From Armatimonadota bacterium (lineage in GTDB: Bacteria; Armatimonadota; UBA10988): a stretch of 64,000 nt of DNA. Both the position numbers and the translations under genes were made by a program. The stretch is taken from contig JACRKZ010000057.1 in NCBI GenBank assembly GCA_016235455.1, positions 1 to 64,000 on the forward strand, in the 5' to 3' direction. The notes under the pieces are model-generated. The model saw only the letters and a program-made list of their open reading frames with translations, was not told the origin of the DNA and searched no databases. This document shows positions 25,809 to 33,908 of the stretch, piece by piece (position 1 is the first letter of the stretch; each line of letters starts with the position of its first letter).

Positions 25809-27068
25809 ATGGAAGGTTACCCGTCGCGTGATGGGCTGGAGGGCATCGCCGCGGAGAAGCCGCGCGCCTTCCACATCATGACCAAGCCCATCGGGCCGTT
25901 GTGCAACCTCGACTGCACCTACTGCTTCTACCTCCGCAAGGAGTCACTCTACCCCGAGGCGCAGGGCGCCACTTGGCGCATGAGCGACGCCGTCCTCGAG
26001 ACCTACATCAGGTCGTACATCGAGGCGCAAGACGTGCCCGAAGTGCACTTCGCCTGGCAGGGCGGCGAGCCGACGCTGCTGGGCGTGCCCTTCTTTGAGC
26101 GGGTGGTAGCGCTGCAGCGGCAGTATCGCCGGCCGGGCATGGTCATCCACAACGCCTTCCAGACCAACGGCACGCTGCTCGACGACGCCTGGGGCGAGTT
26201 CCTTCACCGCCATCATTTCCTGGTGGGGTTGAGCCTGGATGGGCCGCGCGAGATCCACGACCACTTTCGCGTGGACAAGGGCGGCAAGCCGAGCTTCGAC
26301 GCGGTCTACCGTGGGTTGGAGTGTCTGCGCCGCCATAGGGTCGAGCACAACATCCTCTGCGTGATCAACCAGTACAACCAGAGCCGCGGGCTCGATGTCT
26401 ACCGGTTCCTGCGCGGCGAGGGCGAGCGCTTCCTCCAGTTCATCCCAGCGCTGGAGCGGCTCGACGACGGCACTCCGGCGCCGTGGAGCTGCGATGGGCC
26501 GGGGTACGGCGAGTTCCTGTGCGCGATCTTCGACGAGTGGGTCCGGCTTGATGTCGGCACGGTGTTTGTGCAGGCGTTCGACGTGGCACTGCGCGCCTGG
26601 TGCGGGCTCGACCCGGGCTTGTGCGTGTTCAGCGAGACCTGCGGCGCGGCCATGGCGCTGGAGCACAACGGCGACCTGTACAGCTGCGACCACTTCGTCA
26701 CGCCGCACAACAAGCTGGGCAACATCGTCGACACGCCGCTGAGCGAATTGGTGGCCCAACCGTTCCAGCGCCGGTTCGGCACCGACAAGCGCGATGCCCT
26801 GCCGGCCTACTGCCGCGAATGCAGCGTGCGGTTCGCCTGCAATGGCGGCTGCCCCAAGGAGCGTTGGGACCGCACGCCTGCTGGCGAGCCCGGGCTGAGC
26901 TGCCTGTGCGCGGGCTACAAGCGGTTCTTTGGGCACATCGACGCGCCCATGCGGTTCATGGCCGGCGAGATCCAGGCGCAGCGACCACCGGCGGGCGTGA
27001 TGCGCTGGGTGGCGCAGCGCGATGAGCGGGCCGCGCGGCGCCAGGCCGGTGCTGGTGGTGCCACATAG
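25809..27068 (+). CDS. Anaerobic sulfatase-maturating radical SAM enzyme (anSME)
   Basis: 419 residues. Uses SAM and Fe-S clusters to oxidise the sulfatase active-site Cys or Ser to formylglycine without oxygen. Radical SAM motif CNLDCTYCFY (C-x3-C-x2-C) near residue 33; AWQGGEPTLLG; FQTNGTLLD; SLDGP. The C-terminal SPASM region has the further cysteines CGAAMALEHNGDLYSCDH, YCRECSVRFACNGGCPKERW and CLCAGYKRFF for auxiliary clusters. ATG 25809 was chosen for GGAG at 25800-25803. Its likely client is the Cys-type sulfatase at 989. It is the only sulfatase activator here, as the SUMF1-like protein at 46811 lacks the FGE cysteine pair. Confidence 0.93.
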   Translation: MEGYPSRDGLEGIAAEKPRAFHIMTKPIGPLCNLDCTYCFYLRKESLYPEAQGATWRMSDAVLETYIRSYIEAQDVPEVHFAWQGGEPTLLGVPFFERVVALQRQYRRPGMVIHNAFQTNGTLLDDAWGEFLHRHHFLVGLSLDGPREIHDHFRVDKGGKPSFDAVYRGLECLRRHRVEHNILCVINQYNQSRGLDVYRFLRGEGERFLQFIPALERLDDGTPAPWSCDGPGYGEFLCAIFDEWVRLDVGTVFVQAFDVALRAWCGLDPGLCVFSETCGAAMALEHNGDLYSCDHFVTPHNKLGNIVDTPLSELVAQPFQRRFGTDKRDALPAYCRECSVRFACNGGCPKERWDRTPAGEPGLSCLCAGYKRFFGHIDAPMRFMAGEIQAQRPPAGVMRWVAQRDERAARRQAGAGGAT

Positions 27069-27080
27069 CACCGCTAGCTC

Positions 27081-27109
27081 TGGCACCTGACCGCGCGGCT
27101 TGGTATACT
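27081..27109 (+). promoter_or_regulatory. Probable promoter of the FGGY kinase gene
   Basis: TATACT at 27104-27109 with TGGCAC at 27081-27086, spacer 17 bp. The -10 is near consensus and the -35 weak. Predicted start near 27116, 20 nt before ATG 27136. Confidence 0.5.
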
Positions 27110-27135
27110 CGCTGCGTCGTGGGGAGCAGGTAGTC

Positions 27136-28671
27136 ATGGCCGGCAAGTATGTGATTGGCGTCGACGTTGGCACGCAGAGTCTGCGCGCCATGGTCTTCGA
27201 CCTGAGCGGCAACCCGCTGGGCAGCGCCGCGCAGCCCTATACCACCTACCACGATCGTGTCTCCTGGGCCGAACAGGAGCCCGCCGACTGGTGGAACGCC
27301 GCCGTGGCTTGCGTGCACGGCGCCATGGCGCAGGCGGGGGTGCCGGCCGATGAGGTGGCCGGGCTCAGCGTCGATTCCACGAGCTGCACCGTTGTGCCGG
27401 TCAAGGCGGACGGTACGGTCCTGCGCAGGGCGCTGCTGTGGATGGATGTGCGCAGCGTGGCCCAGGCCGAACGTGTCACCGCCACTGGCCACGACCAGCT
27501 CAAGTACGTCAGCGGTGTCGAGTCCGCCGAATGGATGCTGCCCAAGGCCATGTGGCTCAAGGAGCACCAGCCCGAGATCTGGGCCGAGGCGGATCTAGTC
27601 ATCGAGTGTCAGGACTGGCTGCTGCACCGACTCACGGGACGCTGGGTGGCCGCGCTCAACCAGGTCACCTGCAAGTGGAACTACGCGGCGCCGTCGGGCG
27701 GCTGGCCGACCGATCTCCTGGCCGTGCTCGGTCTGGAGGATCTGGCCGCCAAGTGGCCCCAGGAGGTGCTGCCCATCGGTGCGCCGGTGGGCACCTTGAC
27801 GCCGGCCGCGGCGGCGGCCCTCGGCCTGACCACCGACACGGTGGTGGCCCAGGGCGGCATCGACGCCTACACGGGCATGTTAGGCCTGGGCGTGGTGGAG
27901 CCTGGGCAGATGGCGCTGGTCATGGGCACCTCCACCTGCCATCTGGCGCTGTGTGAGCGCGGGCTGTTCGACAGCCATGTGTGGGGCCCGTACCCCGACG
28001 CTCTGATGCCGGGCACCTGGGTGCTCGAAGGCGGGCAGACCACCACGGGCGCCATCGTCACCTGGTTCCGCGACCAGTTTGGGGCGCAGGCCGAGGCCGA
28101 CGCCGAACGCCGCGGGGTCAGTGTGTGGGAAGTGCTCGACGAGCAGGCCGCCGCGGTGCCGGCGGGCAGCGAGGGGCTGGTCCTGCTGGATTGGTTCCAA
28201 GGCAACCGCACGCCGCTGCGTGACCCGCGTGCGCGGGGTGGGCTGGTCGGCCTGAGCCTCAAGCACAACGCGGCGCACATCTTCCGGTCCATCTATGAGG
28301 GCACGGCGTACGGCACGCGGCACATCCTAGACGATCTGACCGCGGCGGGCTTCCAGGCCAGCGGCATCTTCGCCTGCGGTGGCGGCACCAAGTCGGCGCT
28401 GTGGCTGCAGATCCATGCCGATGTGTGTGGCGTGCCGCTGTACCTGACCAAGGTGGCCGATGCGACCTGCCTGGGCACGGCCGTGGCCGCCGCGGCCGGT
28501 GCCGGCTGCTACGACGGGGTGGTGGCCGCGGCGCGCGCCATGGTGCAGGTAGAGCGCGAGATCCAGCCCGACCCGGCCATGGCCGAGGCCTACGAACCTT
28601 ACTACCGCAACTACGTCGGGCTGTATCCGGCGCTGGTGGAGACCATGCACGATTTGGCGGACCGCGGGTGA
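27136..28671 (+). CDS. FGGY-family pentulose/carbohydrate kinase (ribulokinase-like)
   Basis: 511 residues. FGGY kinases phosphorylate open-chain or cyclic sugars with ATP. N-terminal phosphate loop VIGVDVGTQSLRAMVFD; SVDSTSCTVVPV; sugar-binding and catalytic Asp region GGIDAYTGMLGLG; ATP-binding GGGTKSALWLQIHAD near residue 420. Block order is closest to ribulokinase-like and pentulose kinases rather than glycerol or xylulose kinases. The start has GGGGAGCAGG at 27121-27130. Its stop overlaps the next start (TGATG). The sugar is unknown. Confidence 0.9.
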   Translation: MAGKYVIGVDVGTQSLRAMVFDLSGNPLGSAAQPYTTYHDRVSWAEQEPADWWNAAVACVHGAMAQAGVPADEVAGLSVDSTSCTVVPVKADGTVLRRALLWMDVRSVAQAERVTATGHDQLKYVSGVESAEWMLPKAMWLKEHQPEIWAEADLVIECQDWLLHRLTGRWVAALNQVTCKWNYAAPSGGWPTDLLAVLGLEDLAAKWPQEVLPIGAPVGTLTPAAAAALGLTTDTVVAQGGIDAYTGMLGLGVVEPGQMALVMGTSTCHLALCERGLFDSHVWGPYPDALMPGTWVLEGGQTTTGAIVTWFRDQFGAQAEADAERRGVSVWEVLDEQAAAVPAGSEGLVLLDWFQGNRTPLRDPRARGGLVGLSLKHNAAHIFRSIYEGTAYGTRHILDDLTAAGFQASGIFACGGGTKSALWLQIHADVCGVPLYLTKVADATCLGTAVAAAAGAGCYDGVVAAARAMVQVEREIQPDPAMAEAYEPYYRNYVGLYPALVETMHDLADRG

Positions 28672-29189
28672 TGATGACACGGCGCAAGCGACAGCGTGGC
28701 GGCTGTTTGGGTCGCATGGTGGGCGTGGCCGCGGCGGCCGCTCTGGTGGCTGTGCCGGTGGGTCTGGCGCTGCCTGATGACCTCGTGGGCCGGGTGCTGG
28801 CGACCGTCTATCCGGGCGGTGGCTGGGATCTCGGCGACCCGCAGTTGGTCGAGAGTTGGCGCTGGATCATCGGCGGTGCGGCCGGCCTGCTGGCGGCGCT
28901 GGCGCTGGTGGTGCTGAGCGCCGTGGCGCGGCGGCGGAGCAGACGAGCGGTGCGGCGCGACACGGTCGAGGCGCAACTGGCCAAGGCGGTTCGCGGGGGC
29001 GACCTGGAGACGGTCCGCGCCTGCGCCGAGCAGTTGAGCGTGACGGCCGGTGCCGAAGCAGTGCCGGTGCTCATGGCGGCGCTAGAGGCGCCGCTGGACG
29101 ATGAGACACGACGCGCGTTGGCGGCGGCCCTCTACCGGTTGGGCCGAGCCGTCACGGCGGAGATCTCGCCGCGACCGAGACGGGTCTGA
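28671..29189 (+). CDS. Small membrane protein with HEAT-like cytosolic tail
   Basis: 172 residues, not recognised. Two predicted membrane helices (about 13-33 and 63-83) flank a short extracytoplasmic loop. An Arg-rich stop-transfer (RRRSRRAVRR) and a short helical repeat domain (LAKAVRGGDLETVRACAEQLS, VPVLMAALEAPLDDETRRALAAAL) follow. ATG 28671 overlaps the kinase stop, suggesting coupling; ATG 28674 is equally possible. The 60-bp gap to the CheY-like gene shows no promoter. Confidence 0.6.
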   Translation: MMTRRKRQRGGCLGRMVGVAAAAALVAVPVGLALPDDLVGRVLATVYPGGGWDLGDPQLVESWRWIIGGAAGLLAALALVVLSAVARRRSRRAVRRDTVEAQLAKAVRGGDLETVRACAEQLSVTAGAEAVPVLMAALEAPLDDETRRALAAALYRLGRAVTAEISPRPRRV

Positions 29190-29249
29190 GGCGAGCGGCC
29201 GCGGCGCGTAAGCCGTGGCCAGGCCGAGTACAGCGAGGGTGAGGCAGTC

Positions 29250-29618
29250 ATGGCCAAGACGATACTGGTCGCCGATGATGAAGTCCATATCGTGCGCATA
29301 CTCAAGGACACGCTGGAGAAGCGCGGCTATCGGGTAGTCACCGCCGCCGACGGTCGAGAGGCTGTCGACCTGGCCGTCGCCGAGCAGCCGGATCTGATCT
29401 TCCTCGACGTCATGATGCCGCACCTGAGCGGGTTCGAGGTCTGCCAGACGCTGCGCGGCGAGCACGGCTTGACCACGCCCATCTTCCTGCTCACCGCACG
29501 CGGTCAGGAGCGCGACCTGACCATGGGCCAAGAGGCCGGTGCCGACCGCTACCTGACCAAGCCGTTCAGCCCGCGCAGCCTGGCTGACCTGGTCGATGAG
29601 ACCCTTGGCGGCGCCTGA
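29250..29618 (+). CDS. Single-domain response regulator (CheY-like receiver)
   Basis: 122 residues consisting only of a receiver domain. Acidic pocket DD (9-10), phospho-acceptor Asp53 (FLDVMMP), Thr82 and Lys104 (LTKPFSP) are all present, so it should be phosphorylatable. With no output domain it must act by protein contact. No kinase is adjacent; the cytosolic kinase at 15640 is a candidate partner by proximity only. GAGGGTGAGG lies upstream. Its end overlaps cca by 23 bp. Confidence 0.93.
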   Translation: MAKTILVADDEVHIVRILKDTLEKRGYRVVTAADGREAVDLAVAEQPDLIFLDVMMPHLSGFEVCQTLRGEHGLTTPIFLLTARGQERDLTMGQEAGADRYLTKPFSPRSLADLVDETLGGA

Positions 29619-30855
29619 GCCGCGCACCGTACCCCTGGACCGACTGGGTGCGCTCGCTTGCGAGCGCCTGCGCACCGTAGCCCGCGCGGCCGGCGGGCGG
29701 GCGTGGTTGGTTGGCGGTGCGGTGCGTGATCTGCTTCTGAAGCGGCCCGTGGGCGATCTCGACGTCGTCGTCGAATCGCCGGCCGACGCTGTCGCCGCGC
29801 GCTTGCCGGTCGAGGTGGTGGCGCGCAGCCAGTTCGGTACGGTGGTCATCCGTTGGCCCGACGGCGACGAATGGGATCTGGTCACCGCGCGCTCGGAGGC
29901 CTACGCCCATCCGGCGGCCCTGCCCACCGTCGCGCCGGGCGATCTCTCGCAGGATCTGGCGCGCCGCGACTTCACGGTGAACGCCATGGCCGCGGCCTTG
30001 GCCGACGACAACTGGGGCGGGCTGACCGACCGTCACGACGGCCTGCGCGACTTGGCCGCGGGACGGCTGCGCGTGCTCCACGAGCAGAGCTTTGTCGACG
30101 ACCCCACGCGCATGTTCCGCCTCCATCGCTATGCGGCGCGGCTGGGCTTCTCGCCCGACAAGAGCCAGCGCGCCTGGTTCTTCCGCGCCCAGCGCGTGGG
30201 CGCGCTGGCGCGCTTGAGTGGCGAGCGCGTGCGGGCCGAACTGGAGCGCTCACTGAGTGGCGACGACTGGTTCGTCCAGTTGCGCGCGTTGCTCAACAGC
30301 GGCCTGCTGGCCATGGTTATGCCGCGCGTGGTCAGCCCCGATAGCCGGTGCGCGCCGCTGGAGGAGGCTGTGGCAGCCTGGCAGGGCGCGGGCTGGCCTC
30401 TGCCGCCGCTGCTGTGGCTGGTGCGACTCGAGCTGGCGCTGCCTGTGCGGCGCGATCAGCGCGACAGCATGGCCGCGCGCCTGGCCGAGCGGCTCAGCCT
30501 GACCGAGGCACAACGCAGCCTGCTGGCCACGCCGCTGCTGCCACCGCTCGATCCAGATGGGCCGCCGTCGCGCCTGGCGGCCCATCTCGATGGCGTAACC
30601 GACGCGCAACTGCTCCTGCTCATGTGCCACTCACCGAGGCTGGCCGAACCTGTGGTAACCTATCGACGGTACCACCAGGCGCTGCGCCCAACGCTGCGCG
30701 GCGACGACCTGCGCGCCATGGGGCTCGAACCGGGCCCGGCCATGGGCCGCGTGCTGGCCGAGCTGCGCGCCGCGCGCATCGACGGTCACGTCGCCGACGA
30801 CGACGCCGAGCGCGAACTGGCGCTGGCGCTGGTGGCGAGGGAACGCGATGCCTGA
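29596..30855 (+). CDS. cca: CCA tRNA nucleotidyltransferase/poly(A) polymerase family
   Basis: 419 residues, class II nucleotidyltransferase. Catalytic block LVGGAVRDLLLKRPVGDLDVVV (GG, RD and the DxD pair), then RRDFTVNAMA and the RNA/ATP-binding DPTRMFRLHRYAARLGF. The C-terminal half is helical without an HD motif. It adds or repairs the CCA end of tRNAs. This fits the two tRNA genes here, neither of which encodes CCA. A poly(A) polymerase role cannot be excluded. It overlaps the receiver gene by 23 bp and the M50 gene by 8 bp. Confidence 0.9.
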   Translation: MRPLAAPEPRTVPLDRLGALACERLRTVARAAGGRAWLVGGAVRDLLLKRPVGDLDVVVESPADAVAARLPVEVVARSQFGTVVIRWPDGDEWDLVTARSEAYAHPAALPTVAPGDLSQDLARRDFTVNAMAAALADDNWGGLTDRHDGLRDLAAGRLRVLHEQSFVDDPTRMFRLHRYAARLGFSPDKSQRAWFFRAQRVGALARLSGERVRAELERSLSGDDWFVQLRALLNSGLLAMVMPRVVSPDSRCAPLEEAVAAWQGAGWPLPPLLWLVRLELALPVRRDQRDSMAARLAERLSLTEAQRSLLATPLLPPLDPDGPPSRLAAHLDGVTDAQLLLLMCHSPRLAEPVVTYRRYHQALRPTLRGDDLRAMGLEPGPAMGRVLAELRAARIDGHVADDDAERELALALVARERDA

Positions 30856-31549
30856 GGACCCGACACGGCTGGTGGTGAAGCTGATCATCACGCTGCCGAT
30901 CTTCATGTTCAGTCTGACGGTGCATGAGTTCGCCCACGGCTGGATGGCGCGTCGCTTCGGCGACCACACCGCCGAGGACGCCGGCCGGCTGACGCTCGAC
31001 CCGCGCGCGCACATCGACCCGTTCGGCCTGCTGCTGTTCATCTTCGCCTCGCTCACGGGGTTCGGCTTCGGCTGGGCCAAGCCCGTGCCGGTCAATCTGG
31101 GCAACTGCCGCAACCCGCTGCGGGCCATGTTCTGGGTGGCGGCAGCAGGGCCGCTGAGCAACTTGCTCCAGGCCGCGCTGGCGGTGCTCGTGTTGCTCGT
31201 GCTCAAGCTCGCCGGCGTGGGCATGTTGTCCGTGGCCATGCTGGGCAATGCCGGGCTGCTGGTGCTGGGCGAGCCGCTGGGCGTCGGTCTGACCATCGGC
31301 GCGCTGGCCAGCTACTACCTGATCATCAACCTGGCGCTGATGCTGTTCAACCTGATCCCGCTGCCGCCGCTGGATGGCGGGCGCATCGCCGTCAGTCTGT
31401 TGCCGTATCGCTTCGCCAAGCCGCTGGCGCAGTTGGAGCAGTACGGGTTCATCATCCTGATCGTCCTGCTCCAGGTGGGCGTGACCAAGGTGCTCGTCGG
31501 CGCCCCGCTGGTCTACGTCATCACCCACCTGGCGAAGGCGCTGGGCTGA
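30848..31549 (+). CDS. Site-2 protease family membrane zinc metalloprotease (M50)
   Basis: 233 residues with four to six membrane helices. Zinc motif HEFAH (about 26-30) in the first helix and the third ligand in NLIPLPPLDGGRI (about 173-185). There is no PDZ domain, as in the short SpoIVFB/YwhC-like group. Such proteases cut anti-sigma factors or other membrane substrates within the bilayer. The order M50-trpS-scpA-scpB is a familiar conserved arrangement, but a shared function is not established. The start overlaps cca by 8 bp. Confidence 0.92.
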   Translation: MPEDPTRLVVKLIITLPIFMFSLTVHEFAHGWMARRFGDHTAEDAGRLTLDPRAHIDPFGLLLFIFASLTGFGFGWAKPVPVNLGNCRNPLRAMFWVAAAGPLSNLLQAALAVLVLLVLKLAGVGMLSVAMLGNAGLLVLGEPLGVGLTIGALASYYLIINLALMLFNLIPLPPLDGGRIAVSLLPYRFAKPLAQLEQYGFIILIVLLQVGVTKVLVGAPLVYVITHLAKALG

Positions 31550-31616
31550 GTGTCGCCCTGGCCGGCCCCAGCTCAGCGGGCATCGATCGTTGCGTGGCCA
31601 GACGAGGAGTGAGTTC

Positions 31617-32597
31617 ATGCCCAAGCGGGTGCTATCGGGAGTCAAGCCGTCGGCCGAGATGATGCATCTCGGCAACTGGTTCGGCGCCGTGCGTCAGTTC
31701 GTGGAGTTGCAGGCGACGGAGGACAACTACATCTTCATCGCCGACTACCACGCCATGACGACCGTCCACGATGCCAAGCAGTTGCGCGCCAACAGCCTGG
31801 AGATCGCCACGCAGTACATGGCCTGCGGGCTCGACCCCGCGCACACCGTACTGTGGCGCCAGAGCGATGTGCCCGAGGTCTGTGAGCTGACCTGGCTGCT
31901 CTCGTGCGTCACCGGCATGGGCCTGCTGGAGCGGGCTCATGGCTACAAGTCGGCCAGGCAGGAGGGCCGCGATGTGTCGATGGGCCTGTTCTGCTACCCC
32001 GTGCTCATGGCCGCCGACATCCTGGCCTACGAGGCCGACATTGTGCCGGTGGGCGAAGACCAGGTGCAGCATGTCGAGATGACCCGCGACATGGCTGAGC
32101 GCTTCAACAACACCTATGGCGATACGCTGAAGCTGCCTGCCTATCGGCTGGCCAAGGGCGCGCTGCGGGTGCCGGGCGTCGATGGGCAGAAAATGTCCAA
32201 GAGCTACGGCAACACCATCGGCCTGTTTGAGCCCGAAGGCGCCATGAAGAAGAAGATCATGGGCATCGTCACCGATTCGACGCCCATGGGCACGCCGCTG
32301 GACCCGGACAAGTGCACGGTGTTCGCGCTGCACACGCTGTTCCCCGGCGACGACCTGGAGGAGTTGCGCGCGGCCTATCTGTCTGGCACCATCGGCTATG
32401 GCGGCGCCAAGAAGGCGCTGCTGACCAAGGTGCTCGACGCGCTGGCGCCGATTCGCGCGCGCTATGACGAGCTCAAGCGCGACCCGAGCTACGTGGCCGA
32501 CGTGCTGCGCGAGGGCGCGGTCAAGGCCCGCCTCGTGGCGCGCCGCACCATGGACGCCTGCCGATTGGCCGCCGGCTTCGCTGACCCAGTCGGATGA
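31617..32597 (+). CDS. trpS: Tryptophan-tRNA ligase
   Basis: 326 residues, class I synthetase. Signature HLGN at 17-20 (HIGH equivalent) and KMSKS at 192-196; SGVKPSAEMMHLGNWFGA is the typical TrpS N-terminus. Other blocks: MGLFCYPVLMAADIL, VPVGEDQVQHVE. ATG 31617 is preceded by GAGGAGTGAG. The stop overlaps scpA (ATGA). No T-box leader is evident in the 67-bp upstream gap, which seems too short for one. Confidence 0.97.
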   Translation: MPKRVLSGVKPSAEMMHLGNWFGAVRQFVELQATEDNYIFIADYHAMTTVHDAKQLRANSLEIATQYMACGLDPAHTVLWRQSDVPEVCELTWLLSCVTGMGLLERAHGYKSARQEGRDVSMGLFCYPVLMAADILAYEADIVPVGEDQVQHVEMTRDMAERFNNTYGDTLKLPAYRLAKGALRVPGVDGQKMSKSYGNTIGLFEPEGAMKKKIMGIVTDSTPMGTPLDPDKCTVFALHTLFPGDDLEELRAAYLSGTIGYGGAKKALLTKVLDALAPIRARYDELKRDPSYVADVLREGAVKARLVARRTMDACRLAAGFADPVG

Positions 32598-33367
32598 GCG
32601 CCGTACCAGCACCGGTCCCAGCCGTCGCCGACGACGACCGCCGCTACCGCGGCTATGTGGTTGACCTGGAGGCGTTCTCCGGGCCGCTGGACCTGCTGCT
32701 GTCGCTGATCCGGCGCGAGCAGGTGGATGTCTTCGACATCCCCATCGCCCAGATCACCGACCAGTACCTGGCGGCGCTGGTGGGTATGCACGACAACCGG
32801 GTCACGGTGACCGGCGAATTCATGGTCATGGCGGCCACCTTGATGCAGATCAAGGCGCGCATGTTGTTGCCCCGGCCGCCGGTGGCCGAGGGCGAGGAGC
32901 CGCCCGAAGACCCGCGTGCCGAGCTGGTGCGCATGCTGCTCGACTACGAGGCGTTCCGCGAGGCGGCGCGCTTGCTGGACGACCTGGCGCAGCAGCGCAG
33001 CCGCATGGTGCAGGTGCCGGGCGAGGAGGTCGATACCGGCCCGCGCGACCTCAAACCGGTCAACGTGACGGCGCTGTTCGAAGCGTTCGAGCGCGTGCTG
33101 AAGCGTTCGGTGCCGCCGGAGGTGCCGCGCGTGCGTGAGCAGGAGTTCACCGTCGCACAGCAGGCGGTGCGGCTGCTGACGCTCACGGCGCTGGGCGCGG
33201 TGAGTTTCGAGCAAGTATTCACCGGTCGGCCGAGCCGTCTGGAGGTGGTCGTCACCTTCATGGCCGTGCTCGACCTGGTGCGTGGCGGGCGGCTGGTGGC
33301 CGAGCAGAGCCGCGTGTTTGGCGAGATTGTGTTGCGCCGACCCCAAGGAGCCGAGCAGCGTGGTTGA
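32594..33367 (+). CDS. scpA: Segregation and condensation protein A
   Basis: 257 residues, kleisin subunit that bridges SMC heads in the bacterial condensin. N-terminal block FSGPLDLLLSLIRREQVDVFDIPIAQIT, the hallmark of ScpA; LLPRPPVAEGEEPPEDPRAELVRMLLDYEAFREAARLL; C-terminal winged-helix region (VVVTFMAVLDLVRGGRL). Starts in the trpS stop and overlaps scpB by 8 bp. No smc gene is in the window. Confidence 0.95.
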   Translation: MSAVPAPVPAVADDDRRYRGYVVDLEAFSGPLDLLLSLIRREQVDVFDIPIAQITDQYLAALVGMHDNRVTVTGEFMVMAATLMQIKARMLLPRPPVAEGEEPPEDPRAELVRMLLDYEAFREAARLLDDLAQQRSRMVQVPGEEVDTGPRDLKPVNVTALFEAFERVLKRSVPPEVPRVREQEFTVAQQAVRLLTLTALGAVSFEQVFTGRPSRLEVVVTFMAVLDLVRGGRLVAEQSRVFGEIVLRRPQGAEQRG

Positions 33368-33908
33368 GGGCGAGACCCAGGCAACAGAGCCGATGGAGGT
33401 CGACGAGACGCTGGTCCCGTTGGCCGAAGCGCTGCTGTTCGCCGCGGGACGCGTCGTCACCACCGCTGAACTGGCGACCGCGGCACAGGTGGAGCCGGCC
33501 GCCATGGAGACCGCGCTCACGGGCCTGGAGGCCGGCCTGGTGGGTCGCGGCGTGGCGCTGTTGCGGCTGGCCGGCGGCTGGCGCCTGGCCACGCGGCCCG
33601 AGTTCGTCGAGCCGGTGCGTGAGCTGCTCAAGCCGCCGGCCATGCGGCTCTCGCCGGCCCGGCTGGAGACCCTGGCCATCGTGGCCTACCGGCAGCCGGT
33701 GAGCCGCGCCGAGGTCGAGGCCGTGCGCGGCGTTGACTGCTCGGCCACGCTGCGGGCGCTGCTTGAACTGGATCTGGTGGAACTGCGTGGCCGCCGGCAG
33801 GACAAGCCCGGCCGGCCGTTGACCTACGGCACCTCGGTGCGGTTCCTGGAAGAGTTTGGTCTGGCCGGCATCGAAGACCTGCCGCGCCTCGAGGAGTTGG
33901 AGTCGTGA
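33360..33908 (+). CDS. scpB: Segregation and condensation protein B
   Basis: 182 residues with two winged-helix units. ScpB dimers bind ScpA and stabilise the SMC complex. Blocks: LAEALLFAAGRVVTTAELA at the N-terminus, RLSPARLETLAIVAYRQPVSRAEVEAVRGVDCSATLRALLE in the second unit and PLTYGTSVRFLEEFGLAGIEDLP at the C-terminus. The start is taken as GTG 33360 with AAGGAG about 10 bp before; ATG 33393 is an alternative. It overlaps scpA by 8 bp and the carboxypeptidase by 4 bp. Confidence 0.93.
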   Translation: MVEGETQATEPMEVDETLVPLAEALLFAAGRVVTTAELATAAQVEPAAMETALTGLEAGLVGRGVALLRLAGGWRLATRPEFVEPVRELLKPPAMRLSPARLETLAIVAYRQPVSRAEVEAVRGVDCSATLRALLELDLVELRGRRQDKPGRPLTYGTSVRFLEEFGLAGIEDLPRLEELES

